A stretch of 64,000 bases of DNA from Mycolicibacterium alvei. Its GTDB lineage: Bacteria > Actinomycetota > Actinomycetes > Mycobacteriales > Mycobacteriaceae. Position 1 is the stretch's first letter; each line of letters begins with the position of its first letter. Made by a program: the position numbers and the translations under genes. Positions 38,688-47,253 of the stretch are shown piece by piece. The stretch covers positions 3,100,001 to 3,164,000 of the forward strand of contig NZ_AP022565.1 in the NCBI RefSeq assembly GCF_010727325.1. Reading direction: 5' to 3'. The notes beneath the pieces are model-generated. The model did no database searches, was not told the origin of the DNA, and saw nothing but the letters and a program-made list of their open reading frames with translations.

Positions 38688-40550
38688 CTAACTGTTGGAG
38701 CCTAATGGGGCCTCGACGGCCAGACGCTGGGCGTGGTCGATGACCTGGGTCAGGATGTTCTGCTGGCGCTCCAGTTCCCTGACCCGGGCGTTGCGCTCGG
38801 TCTCCTCGACTTTCGCCGCGGCGAGCGTGGCCTGCAGCGACTCGTTGAGCGAGCGGGTGGTCTGGTTGGCGATGCCGCGGTAGTGGTCGCGCAGTTGCCG
38901 TTGGATCCCCTTGAGCCGGTCCCGCGATTCCTTGCCGACGACGAAGGCGACGTCGTCGATGAACTTGCGCATGTTGGTCTTGGCTTCACTGCGCACCCGG
39001 AGCATGCGGTTCTCCATGTCCTCCTTGTAGGCCTTGCGGCCCAGCACCAGACCGGCGCCCAACGACAGCGGGTTGAACATGCCGAGCCCGGCGAAGGATG
39101 TCAGCATGCCGAACATCAGCACGCCGCCGTAGGAACCCCGCATACCGGTGATGACCTTGTGCCCGGCCTTGATCGGCTTGGCCTCCAGCCGGGCCAGCGA
39201 TTTCATCTCCCCGAATCCGGCCCCCATGTCGCGGGCGTCGATCTGCGGCAGCTGTACCGCCTCCAGACCCGCCTCGGTGAAGGTGCGGGCCACTTCGGCC
39301 GCCAGTGCCTCGGCGCGCTGGTAGGCCCAGACGAAGTTGTCGCCGACAGCGGTCGCGACCGCCTCCTCCAACTCCGAGCCGATCTCGGCCCAGTGCAGGG
39401 TGGGGTCACCGGTGTCGATCTCCTTCTCGGCGTGTGCGGTGATGTTGCGGAAGCGGTTGCGCAGATCGTGATCGACGTCGGCGGTGAGGTCGGAGATGCC
39501 GTCGTTGAGTACCTGCTGCCACAGCGCGGTGTGCTGCAGGGCGTCCTGGGCTTCCTGCTTGCGGCGTTCCAGCTCGGCGGTGAGCCGCTGACGTTCACCC
39601 GGATCGGTGAAGGCGGACAGCTCGGAGTTCACCGTCAAGATCAGATGCTCTGCGGCCGAATGGATTTCAGCCACCACCTGATCGCGGATGCGGTCACTCT
39701 CGCGGGTCAGCACCCGGTCGGACAGGAACTTCACGATGGCCGGAAAGTTCGATTCCTCGTTGAGTTCCTTGTCGTTGAGCTGGATCGCGTGACTGCGCAG
39801 TACCGAAGAGACCGGGGTGACCGGGGTTGTTATCCCGGCCCGTTGCAGGTGGGCGGTGTTGGCGCCGACGATCTCGCGCCAGTGCGGGTACAGGTCGGTT
39901 TTGGTCGCGACAATCGTTGCCAGCGGGCAGATTTCGATCGCCTGACGGATGAAGGTCATTTCCGGTTCGGTGAATTCCTGACTGGTGTCGCTGACCATCA
40001 GCAGGGCGTCGGCGTCGGGCAGCAGGCCCAGGGTCGCCGAAAGGTGCGGCTGCCCCAGCCCGCCGACACCGGGGGTGTCGACGAATGCCAACCCACCCTT
40101 GAGCAGTGGACTCGGAGCGGTCACCTCGACCCGCAACACTTCACGGCCACCGGCCTGCGGGGCCCGACGCAGGTCGTTGGTCACCTCCGACGGCGGGATG
40201 TCGACCAGTTCGGGTTCGGCCCCGTCGGGCCGGGCCACCACCAGACGTGCCGACGGCTGCTCACCGTAGGAGACGACGGTGGCCAGCACGGTGGACTCGT
40301 CATCCCCGACCCGGGCCACCGGAATGTTGAGCAGCGAGTTCAGCAGTTGGCTCTTGCCCTGCTTGAGCTGGCCGGCGATGACCACGCGGATCTGCGGGTC
40401 ACTGATACGCTCCTTCGCCACCCGCAGACGCTCCACCAGGTCGCCACGGTCGTACGTGGCGGCGATCGTACTGGTGTGGTCGATGAGTTCGACGATCACC
40501 TTGACCGGTCGGGCCGGGCCGCCGGCCCTGGTGTCGTTGGGTTGCGTCAT
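38688..40550 (-). CDS. iniA: IniA, dynamin-like GTPase
   Basis: A 620-residue dynamin-like protein, near the 640 of M. tuberculosis IniA. GTPase domain: G1 GQLKQGKSQLLNSLL near residue 60, G3 DTPGVGGLGQ near 155, G4 VATKTDLY near 205. Long helical stalk, then a hydrophobic paddle (GVLMFGMLTSFAGLGMFNP and GAGLVLG near residues 470-500) for membrane insertion, as in mycobacterial IniA, which forms membrane-fission assemblies. ATG at 40550 follows GGAGGGACTTCC. A terminator-like hairpin lies between iniB and iniA, which may lower iniA and iniC output relative to iniB. Confidence 0.93.
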   Translation of the reverse strand: MTQPNDTRAGGPARPVKVIVELIDHTSTIAATYDRGDLVERLRVAKERISDPQIRVVIAGQLKQGKSQLLNSLLNIPVARVGDDESTVLATVVSYGEQPSARLVVARPDGAEPELVDIPPSEVTNDLRRAPQAGGREVLRVEVTAPSPLLKGGLAFVDTPGVGGLGQPHLSATLGLLPDADALLMVSDTSQEFTEPEMTFIRQAIEICPLATIVATKTDLYPHWREIVGANTAHLQRAGITTPVTPVSSVLRSHAIQLNDKELNEESNFPAIVKFLSDRVLTRESDRIRDQVVAEIHSAAEHLILTVNSELSAFTDPGERQRLTAELERRKQEAQDALQHTALWQQVLNDGISDLTADVDHDLRNRFRNITAHAEKEIDTGDPTLHWAEIGSELEEAVATAVGDNFVWAYQRAEALAAEVARTFTEAGLEAVQLPQIDARDMGAGFGEMKSLARLEAKPIKAGHKVITGMRGSYGGVLMFGMLTSFAGLGMFNPLSLGAGLVLGRKAYKEDMENRMLRVRSEAKTNMRKFIDDVAFVVGKESRDRLKGIQRQLRDHYRGIANQTTRSLNESLQATLAAAKVEETERNARVRELERQQNILTQVIDHAQRLAVEAPLGSNS

Positions 40551-40598
40551 GGAAGTCCCTCCTGCATGCCGGGCTCAACGGTAGGCGCGCGAACGGGA

Positions 40599-40629
40599 CG
40601 GGGGCCACCCGCGTAACGGATGGCCCCCG
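40599..40629 (-). terminator. Hairpin between iniB and iniA
   Basis: A perfect 9-bp inverted repeat, CGGGGGCCA (40599-40607) and TGGCCCCCG (40621-40629), with a 13-nt loop, lies 17 nt beyond the iniB stop. No U-tract follows, as is usual for mycobacterial terminators. Since iniA and iniC continue on the same strand, partial termination or mRNA stabilisation of iniB is more likely than a full stop. Confidence 0.6.
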
Positions 40630-40646
40630 CCCCTGTGCGGATCGGA

Positions 40647-41777
40647 TCAGAAGACGTCGAGCCCGGTCTCGATCGGGTTGTGCGACGCGACGTCGGTGTG
40701 CGACTGCGACTCGTAGCTGTTGCCCGAGCCCAGCGCCGAGCTGGTGTCGTTGTGCGACCCGAAGGACGTGTCGTTGTGCGACGCGGTGTCGTTGTTCGAC
40801 GCGAACGCGGTGTCGTTGCCCGACCCGATGTTCGAGGTGTAGCTCGACGAGTTGTCCTCGACGCTGTGCGTGGTCTCGGTCTGGACCGAGGTGTGCGTCG
40901 AGTTGTCCTGCGTGTTGCGGCTGCCGTAGTCACCGTCGACCGTGGTCTGGTTGCCACCGACCGCGTGGGTCGAGGCATCGGTGAGGATGATCGAGCCGGC
41001 GTTGCCGCCGTCGCCACCGGACGCACCGCCGCTGCCGATACCGATCAGGCTGTCGCCGCCCGACGCGCCACCGCCGTGGCCGCCGCTCATGTCGACGTCC
41101 TTGATCACCGGGCCGTCGTTGCCGGACACCACGTCACCGCCGGCGTGCTGCGAGTTGTCCTCGATGGCGTTGTCCTTGCCCACCGCGACGTGCGAACCGG
41201 AACCGGCCAGGATGTCGCCGTTGTTCATGGTGTTGCCGTCGCCGAGCACCGCGCCGTCACCGCTGACGATGTCGCCCTTGTTCTCGCCGTCGACCACCAC
41301 GCCGCCGTTGGTGGCGGTGTTGGTGCTCTTGTCGCCGAGGGTGATGTCACCGAATCCCAGGTTGAACGCACCCTGCTGGGCGTTGGCGCCGGCGTCCTGG
41401 TTGGGGCTCATGATCGGCGTGTGGTTGTTGCTGGCGAAGTCGGTGTCGTTGTGGCTGGCGAAATCGGTGTTGTTGCGGCTGGCCACCTCCGGCGCGAACT
41501 GCGTCTGCGGGGAGAACGGCGACGCGACCTGGCTGGCGAACTGCCCGGGGATGCTGTGGTGGTCGGCAACCGCGCGCTGCAGGCCGAGCACCGGGTTGCC
41601 GCCGCCGAGCAGGACACCGGCCGGGGCGGCGGTGGCCGCGACGGCGTGCAGCTGGGCCGCGGTGACGTTCGGCAGTCCGGCGTCACGCAGGCTGCCGTCC
41701 GGGTCGGTGATGAAGGATGCTGCGGAGGCCGGGCTGCGGAACAGGTCGAGGATGAAGTCGATCAGAGAGATTGCCAT
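40647..41777 (-). CDS. iniB: IniB, isoniazid-inducible Gly/Asn-rich protein
   Basis: A 376-residue protein. The first about 55 residues (MAISLIDFILDLFRSPASAA onward) form a small helical domain shared with the protein encoded at 42063-42611. The remainder is low complexity: Gly/Asp/Asn-rich, with beta-repeat-like segments (GDIVSGDGAVLGDGN) and many NDT/HND peptides near both ends (FASHNDTDFASNN, ASHNDTSFGSHNDTS). This is the character of mycobacterial IniB. No signal peptide is seen. ATG at 41777 follows GGGTTGGAGCA. It opens the iniBAC transcript; upstream are a TAGGGG triplet array and a strong hairpin. The biochemical function of IniB is not established. Confidence 0.9.
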   Translation of the reverse strand: MAISLIDFILDLFRSPASAASFITDPDGSLRDAGLPNVTAAQLHAVAATAAPAGVLLGGGNPVLGLQRAVADHHSIPGQFASQVASPFSPQTQFAPEVASRNNTDFASHNDTDFASNNHTPIMSPNQDAGANAQQGAFNLGFGDITLGDKSTNTATNGGVVVDGENKGDIVSGDGAVLGDGNTMNNGDILAGSGSHVAVGKDNAIEDNSQHAGGDVVSGNDGPVIKDVDMSGGHGGGASGGDSLIGIGSGGASGGDGGNAGSIILTDASTHAVGGNQTTVDGDYGSRNTQDNSTHTSVQTETTHSVEDNSSSYTSNIGSGNDTAFASNNDTASHNDTSFGSHNDTSSALGSGNSYESQSHTDVASHNPIETGLDVF

Positions 41778-41938
41778 TGCTCCAACCCTTTCGGTTGTTG
41801 TCGGGAATTTCTTCCGAAGTCCCCCGCCGGGCTGTCCGGCGATCTGAAGACAAATTTATGGGTGCGCGGCGGCGCCGGAAACGGGGTCGATTCCCCTCCC
41901 CGTATCGCCCCCACCCGGGGTGCAGGGGGTCACCCCAA

Positions 41939-41963
41939 TAGGGGCATAGGGGATACGTAGGGG
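41939..41963 (-). promoter_or_regulatory. TAGGGG triple repeat upstream of iniB
   Basis: Three TAGGGG copies (plus-strand reading) at 41939, 41947 and 41958 lie 162-186 nt before the iniB ATG in a region without genes. A similar triple array stands upstream of the neighbouring divergent genes (42701-42738). Shared motifs in two promoter regions of one locus suggest a common regulator, for example the adjacent IniR-like protein; this is inference. Confidence 0.45.
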
Positions 41964-42010
41964 CATGGGTGGGAACCCCCGATTCTATTGACGTTTATGC
42001 AGGTGAAACG

Positions 42011-42047
42011 CAATAAGCGCACGACCGCATGGGTCGCGCGCTTATTG
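42011..42047 (-). terminator. Strong hairpin after the Rv0340-like gene
   Basis: CAATAAGCGC (42011-42020) and GCGCTTATTG (42038-42047) are perfectly complementary; inside them CGACC (42022-42026) pairs with GGTCG (42032-42036) around a 5-nt loop. The 15-bp stem with one mismatch begins 16 nt after the stop codon of the minus-strand gene ending at 42063. It should terminate that transcript or mark the 3' end of its mRNA, leaving iniB with its own promoter downstream. Confidence 0.7.
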
Positions 42048-42062
42048 GAATGCCGGGTGACT

Positions 42063-42611
42063 TCAGTCGAAGATGTCGAATCCCGCGCCACTGTCCGTGT
42101 GTTGCTGGTCGTCGACGACCGGGTGGGCCCAGTCGGGGGCCGGGGCCTGGTCGAAGATCGGAGCATCCTCGATCGCGGGCTCGTTGAGCTGCAGTGATAC
42201 CTCGTCGAGCGACTGATTCACGAGGCCGCCATCGTCGATGGTCGGTACTGAGGAGACCACCTGGTCCAGGGAGTCCGCCTGATCGATGACCTGGCTCGCC
42301 GCCGCATCCCAGGCATGGTTGGGGGCATCGACGGGCAAATGATCGCCGAAGGCGTCGAATGCTGCCGTCGCCGCGCCACTGGCCCAGACGTTGCCGCCCG
42401 GGTCGGCGACACCGGGATCACCGAACACTCCACTGGTGCCGGCCGTCGACAACGACTCGGATACGACCGGAATCAGATTATTGACGTCCGCACTGGTCAC
42501 ATCGGTCAAATGTGCATCCGCGATGGCCTGCGCCGGGTCGGCGGCATAGTGGGCAGCGGCTTCGGGGTCGCGCACCAGCGACATCACGAAGTCCAGCAAT
42601 GTATTCGCCAT
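42063..42611 (-). CDS. Rv0340-like protein with an IniB-type N-terminal domain
   Basis: A 182-residue protein. Residues 1-55 (ANTLLDFVMSLVRDPEAAAH, DPAQAIADAHLTDVTSADVN) align by eye with the start of IniB. The rest is acidic and Ala/Asp-rich and ends with Trp/Asp-containing HTDSGAGFDIFD. In M. tuberculosis, Rv0340 occupies the same place upstream of iniB. Function unknown; probably part of the ini envelope-stress response. ATG at 42611 has AGGAGGTGG 4-12 nt upstream, a very strong SD. Divergent from the Hsp70-like gene at 42809. Confidence 0.75.
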   Translation of the reverse strand: MANTLLDFVMSLVRDPEAAAHYAADPAQAIADAHLTDVTSADVNNLIPVVSESLSTAGTSGVFGDPGVADPGGNVWASGAATAAFDAFGDHLPVDAPNHAWDAAASQVIDQADSLDQVVSSVPTIDDGGLVNQSLDEVSLQLNEPAIEDAPIFDQAPAPDWAHPVVDDQQHTDSGAGFDIFD

Positions 42612-42700
42612 GCTCCACCTCCTCAACAGTTCGCTTCGAATGTTAGCCAGCTGTGAGGGTGCTGGGATCGGTGCCGAACCCACCCTTGCCCGTCCGCCAT

Positions 42701-42738
42701 TAGGGGGGTGGACATTAGGGGATTGACGCCACTAGGGG
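42701..42738. promoter_or_regulatory. TAGGGG triple repeat in the divergent ini promoter region
   Basis: TAGGGG occurs at 42701, 42716 and 42733 (15 and 17 nt apart) in the 197-nt gap between the Rv0340-like gene (minus) and the Hsp70-like gene (plus). The same hexamer is triplicated upstream of iniB with closer spacing. Candidate operator array; the factor is not known. Confidence 0.45.
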
Positions 42739-42808
42739 AACAATGCCGGGCCTTGGCGGCCTCAGCAGTTAGGGTGAGGGTCGGCCGAGACAACAGGAGT
42801 GACGCCTG

Positions 42809-44602
42809 ATGACCGACGCACTGGGCTTGTCGATCGGGATGACCAACCTGGTGGCAGCCCGCGAAGGCCGCCAACCGGTGATCCGCCGATCGATCTTCAC
42901 GCTGCACAACGACCGCGCACCGGAGGTGGGCGAGTACACCGGCGGCGGGTTGCCGTTGGCCGGCTTCGTGGAACGAGTGGGCGACCCGGTACCTCTTGTC
43001 GCTGCCGATGGGTCCCAGCACCGCGGCGAACTGGTGCTGGCCGAGGCGTTGGACGTGATGGCCCGCGCCGCCGGCGGCGGTGCACCCGTGGTGATCGCGG
43101 TACCGGCCCACTGGGGCCCGAGCACCGTCGACGCGTTGCGCGGTGCCCTGCGCAACAAGCCCGCACTGTCGCCCGGCGGAGTTCCGCCGGGCCTGGTGCC
43201 CGACTCGTTGACCGCGATGGCGGCGCTGCAGGCCGATCCGGGGTTGCCCGCCGACGGCGTTGTGGTGTTGTGCGATTTCGGTGGCAGCGGCACCAGCGTG
43301 ACGCTGGCCGACGCCAGTGCCGACTTCGCCACTATCGGACCGACGGTTCGTTATCCCGAGTTCTCCGGCGACCAGGTCGACCAGGCACTGCTCAGCCATG
43401 TGCTCAGCGGAGTCGCGGCGGCCGGCGACGCCGATCCGGCGGGCACTGCGGCGGTCGGGTCGCTCAACAGACTGCGGGCCGAATGCCGGCAGGCCAAGGA
43501 GCGGTTGTCCGCCGAGACCGCGACGGCGATTCCCACCGACCTGCCCGGGTTCAACTCTGATGTCAGGATCACCCGGCCAGAACTAGAGCAGCTCATGTCC
43601 GCACCGCTGGTCGGCCTACTGGATGTCATCGAAGACACATTGCAGCGCAACAACATTGCGTTGTCGAGTGTGAACGCGGTCGCCACCGTCGGCGGCGGAG
43701 CGGCAATTCCCCTGGTGACACAGCGACTGTCCGAGCGGTTGCGCGCACCGGTGGTGACGACCCCGCGACCCCAACTCGATGTGGCGGTGGGGGCCGCACT
43801 CGTCGCCGAACGAGTCGTCGACGCCGGTGCACCGACCGGCATGGCCCCCGAAGTGGCGGCGGCCGACGCCCCGACCGGCATGGCTCCGACCAGCCTCGGT
43901 CCGGCTGCCTGGGCGGCTGGAGCCACGGTGGCGCAGCCGTCGGCCAACGACGCGGACGCGGGCGCCCTGGCCTGGTCCCAGGACGACGCACCCGGAAATG
44001 AACCGGTGCCCTACGCGGGCGGCGAATACGAAACCGCCGGGGGCGCGACCGGGGCGCGGCCACCCGTTGCATTCAGTCATGAAGAAGAGATGTACGACGC
44101 CGAGCCGGCGCCACTGGCCTGGTACAAGCGCCCGCCGATTCTGTTCGGAGCGGCCGCCGCGGCGGCACTGCTGGCCGCCGGTGGTCTCGCGGTGACCTTG
44201 ACCAGCTCGGACGGAGATTCCGGGCCGGTCACCGAAACCAGCACCACCTATTCGATGGGCCCCTCCCCGGAAGGCCCGCCACCAGAACCGATCACCACCG
44301 TGACCCAGGGACCGGACGGGATCGAGACCACCACGGTCATCGCGCCTCCGCCGCCTCCTCCCGAGACCACGACGTCCGCGCCGGAAACCACCACGACGAC
44401 GAGTCCGACCACTACGACAACCACCACGACCACTTCGACGACAACCACGACCACCACGCAGCCGACCACCACGACCACCACTCGCACCACCACCCAACCG
44501 CCGACCACCACCACGGCGCCGCCGACGACGAACCCGCCGACCACCTCTCAGGCGCCGATCACGACCTCCGCGGCCGCGGAGGCCCCGGACGGCGAAGCCT
44601 AG
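42809..44602 (+). CDS. Hsp70-like ATPase with membrane span and Thr-rich tail
   Basis: A 597-residue protein with the design of the 35334-37124 product: Hsp70-like ATPase core (GLSIGMTNLVAAREG, LCDFGGSGTSVTLADAS, VATVGGGAAIPLVTQRL), no substrate-binding domain, an Ala/Pro linker, the juxtamembrane LAWYKRPPILF, one transmembrane helix (near residues 440-465) and an outward tail of about 120 residues dominated by Thr and Pro, with TTTT runs. The ATPase halves are clearly related by shared wording at all three nucleotide motifs. ATG at 42809 follows ACAGGAGTGACGCCTG. The IniR-like regulator gene starts 10 nt after its stop, so the two are probably cotranscribed. Confidence 0.78.
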   Translation: MTDALGLSIGMTNLVAAREGRQPVIRRSIFTLHNDRAPEVGEYTGGGLPLAGFVERVGDPVPLVAADGSQHRGELVLAEALDVMARAAGGGAPVVIAVPAHWGPSTVDALRGALRNKPALSPGGVPPGLVPDSLTAMAALQADPGLPADGVVVLCDFGGSGTSVTLADASADFATIGPTVRYPEFSGDQVDQALLSHVLSGVAAAGDADPAGTAAVGSLNRLRAECRQAKERLSAETATAIPTDLPGFNSDVRITRPELEQLMSAPLVGLLDVIEDTLQRNNIALSSVNAVATVGGGAAIPLVTQRLSERLRAPVVTTPRPQLDVAVGAALVAERVVDAGAPTGMAPEVAAADAPTGMAPTSLGPAAWAAGATVAQPSANDADAGALAWSQDDAPGNEPVPYAGGEYETAGGATGARPPVAFSHEEEMYDAEPAPLAWYKRPPILFGAAAAAALLAAGGLAVTLTSSDGDSGPVTETSTTYSMGPSPEGPPPEPITTVTQGPDGIETTTVIAPPPPPPETTTSAPETTTTTSPTTTTTTTTTSTTTTTTTQPTTTTTTRTTTQPPTTTTAPPTTNPPTTSQAPITTSAAAEAPDGEA

Positions 44603-44612
44603 GCAGAGGCTG

Positions 44613-47105
44613 ATGACGGCGCCGGAGATCGTTCCGGAGCTTCCGGTGGCGGCACGATCAGCCATCGATGCGGTGCTGGCCAATCCGGCCGACCCGGTCA
44701 AGCTGCTGCTGTCCGGCGGCATCGGAACCGGGAAGAGCACGGTGCTCGCCCAGATCCGCAGCGCCTTGCGTGACGGCGGCCGCACTGTGCTGACCCGAGC
44801 ACCGCGACCGGGCGACGAGACTGAGGCGGCCTTCGTCGTCGATGACGCGGACCAGCTGACCGACGCCGAAATCGACTGCCTTGCAGAAAAAGTCGCAGAT
44901 ACTGCGACGACGGTGGTGGTGGTGGCCTGCGAGCCGTTGACCCACCGCCCGTCGTTGCAGGCGTTGACCACCGCACTGGAGCGGGAGAACCCGGTGCTGC
45001 GACTCGGGCCCCTGCCCGCCGCGGAGGTGGGCCGGATACTGACCACGGCGCCGGGGTCTGCGGCCACGGTCGAAACCGTGAGATCGGTTCTCGCCGCAAC
45101 CGCGGGGCTGCCGTTCCTGTTGCGGGCGGCCGCGGACGCGGTCGAGGCACCGACCGACGCGGCACGGTTCGCACTCTTGCAGCGGTTGCGCCGGGTTGAC
45201 GACGCCACCCGCGATGCACTGCTGATCCTGTCGCTGAGCCACGATCTCGGCCCCGACGACGTCGCGGCGGCACTGCGACTGACCGGTGCCGAGGCGTCGG
45301 CCCTGGTGGATCGGGCCCGCGCCGGTGGGCTGGTGGAGCCGTCCCACGACCGGCGGTTCCTGCGACTGCTGCATGAATCGCTTGCCCAGATCGCCGGTGC
45401 CGCCCGCCATCACGAGATCGAAACCTCCCTGCTCACTTCGCAACTCGAGCTGTCGACGTTGTCTGCCGACCTCGCGGTGCGGTTGGCCGAGCACGGATTG
45501 CGCGATGACCGGCTGGCCGAGGCACTGGCCGAACACGCCGCCCACAATCGCGCCCGGCCGGCGCGGGCGGCCCGGCTCTACCGCGCGGCGGTCACCGCCG
45601 GGGCCACCGCGGTGAGCACCCGACTCGCCGATGCACTGGCACTGGCCGGAGACTGCACCACCGCGGCCCGCATGGCCGATGAACTGCTCAGCTCCGAGGA
45701 CCCGTCCGAACGGGCCACCGCGGTGCGGGTCGCGGGCAGCGTCGCCATGCACGACGGCGGCGCGGCCCAGGCCGCCGACCTGTTCCGTTGGCTCGGTCCC
45801 TATCCGGACACCTTGATCAGCTCGGCCGCCGTGACCTCCTTCCTGGCCGCCGGTGACGCCGATGCGGCGCGGGCGTCGTCGCGCTCGGAGGTGGCCGGAC
45901 CACCCACCTCGACGGCGCGCGCCGCCCGCAGCCTGGCCGAAGGATTGGTGCTGTCGCTGGATCAGCCGTTCGCCGTGACCGTGGCCCGGCTGGGGCAGGC
46001 GGTCACGTCCGAACACCAGGCCGGCGGCGTCGCCCCGGACACCCCGGCGGCGCTGGTCACGTTGGCCGCCCTGCACGGCGGCGACTCTGTGCGGGCACGC
46101 AGTGTGATCGGCCGCGCGGTCCGGGCCGGTGGCACGGGCGAGGAGACGTTCAGTGCGGCGCGCCACCGCCTGCTGTTGGGCTGGGTGAAGATGCAGGACG
46201 GCCAGCTCGGTGCGGCCGGCGCGGATGCTGCCGCCGCCGAAGCGGGTGAGGATCTGCACCGCCGCGACGCGTTGTGGGCCGCAGCGCTGCGTACCGCGAT
46301 CGCCCGACGCAGCGGGGACAGCGGCGCCGTCCAGAAGCACTGGTATGCCGCGGTCGAAGTGCTCGCCGAGTATTCGATCGACCTGTTCTCACTGCTGCCA
46401 CTGGGTGAGTTGTGGGTGGCGGGCGCCAGGATGCGTCAGGTCGACCGCCTGGAACATACGCTGTCCGAGGCGTGGAGCCTGCTTGCCGGGCTGGGTGATC
46501 CGGTGTTGTGGTCGGTGCCGCTGCACTGGGCCGGGGTGCACGCCGGGATCCTTGCCAACTCACCCGGAGCCGTCGCCCCACACGGACAGGCACTGACCGC
46601 TGCGGCAAGTCAGAGTGCCTTCGCCCGGGCACTGGCCAATGCCGGGCGCACCTGGCTGCGAGTGCTGGCCAATCACGTCGACACCGATGAAGTCACCACC
46701 GCGGCCCGGGCCCTGTCCCAGTTCGGTCTGACCTGGGACGGCACCCGGCTGGCCAGCCAGGCCGCGCTGCAGACCCCGGATGCCCGGGTGTCCCAGGCGA
46801 TGTTGCAGTTGGCCCGCGATCTCAAGCAGACCAGCGCGGTCGAGGAGGTCGTGTTGGGCTCGGAGCCTCCGACCGGGAGCGCACGCCAGGCGCCCGCTCC
46901 ATCCTCTACGAAGCTGTCCGACCGCGAGCGGGAGGTGGCCGAACTGCTGCTGCTCGGGATGCCCTACCGGGACATCGGCAGTCAGTTGTTCATCTCGGCG
47001 AAGACCGTCGAGCACCATGTCGCCCGGATTCGCCGGCGCCTGGGGGCTGAATCCCGCACCGAGATGCTGTCGATGTTGCGGGCCATGCTGGCGCCGCCGG
47101 GCTGA
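44613..47105 (+). CDS. iniR: IniR-like LuxR-family regulator with STAND ATPase
   Basis: An 830-residue regulator, near the length of M. tuberculosis Rv0339c, which lies beside Rv0340-iniBAC. Walker A SGGIGTGKSTVL near residue 33, Walker B AAFVVDDADQLTD near 74, a long helical/TPR-like region, and a C-terminal LuxR HTH (LSDREREVAELLLLGMPYRD and KTVEHHVARIRRRLGAESR, about residues 770-825). Rv0339c/IniR has been implicated in iniBAC control in mycobacteria; here the gene lies on the opposite strand to iniBAC, after an Hsp70-like gene, so regulation in trans is expected. The symbol is by locus equivalence, not proof. Confidence 0.8.
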   Translation: MTAPEIVPELPVAARSAIDAVLANPADPVKLLLSGGIGTGKSTVLAQIRSALRDGGRTVLTRAPRPGDETEAAFVVDDADQLTDAEIDCLAEKVADTATTVVVVACEPLTHRPSLQALTTALERENPVLRLGPLPAAEVGRILTTAPGSAATVETVRSVLAATAGLPFLLRAAADAVEAPTDAARFALLQRLRRVDDATRDALLILSLSHDLGPDDVAAALRLTGAEASALVDRARAGGLVEPSHDRRFLRLLHESLAQIAGAARHHEIETSLLTSQLELSTLSADLAVRLAEHGLRDDRLAEALAEHAAHNRARPARAARLYRAAVTAGATAVSTRLADALALAGDCTTAARMADELLSSEDPSERATAVRVAGSVAMHDGGAAQAADLFRWLGPYPDTLISSAAVTSFLAAGDADAARASSRSEVAGPPTSTARAARSLAEGLVLSLDQPFAVTVARLGQAVTSEHQAGGVAPDTPAALVTLAALHGGDSVRARSVIGRAVRAGGTGEETFSAARHRLLLGWVKMQDGQLGAAGADAAAAEAGEDLHRRDALWAAALRTAIARRSGDSGAVQKHWYAAVEVLAEYSIDLFSLLPLGELWVAGARMRQVDRLEHTLSEAWSLLAGLGDPVLWSVPLHWAGVHAGILANSPGAVAPHGQALTAAASQSAFARALANAGRTWLRVLANHVDTDEVTTAARALSQFGLTWDGTRLASQAALQTPDARVSQAMLQLARDLKQTSAVEEVVLGSEPPTGSARQAPAPSSTKLSDREREVAELLLLGMPYRDIGSQLFISAKTVEHHVARIRRRLGAESRTEMLSMLRAMLAPPG

Positions 47106-47190
47106 GATCCATACCACAGCAATCTCAAAGTTAGGTAAGCCTCGGTAGCGGCGAGAAACACCTAAATGTCACTATGAGCAGAAGGAAGCT

Positions 47191-47233
47191 AAGTTACCGA
47201 CGGGTAACTGTGCCCAAGTTACTCACGGGTAAC
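47191..47233 (+). promoter_or_regulatory. Two tandem palindromic operator-like repeats
   Basis: AAGTTACCGACGGGTAAC (47191-47208) and AAGTTACTCACGGGTAAC (47216-47233) differ at only two or three positions, start 25 nt apart, and each contains the inverted repeat GTTAC-N6-GTAAC. They end 20 nt before the GTG of the Fe-S protein gene, so they overlap the likely transcription start or leader. This is the pattern of a dimeric repressor with two sites; the repressor is not identified. Confidence 0.6.
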
Positions 47234-47253
47234 ATCCGAATGGAGGCGTTTCT

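Noticed and set aside
47131..47149. IdeR/DtxR-like site (TTAGGTAAGCCT) before the Fe-S protein gene
   Set aside because: Only the left half and centre match the 19-bp consensus; the right half does not, so it is too weak to call.
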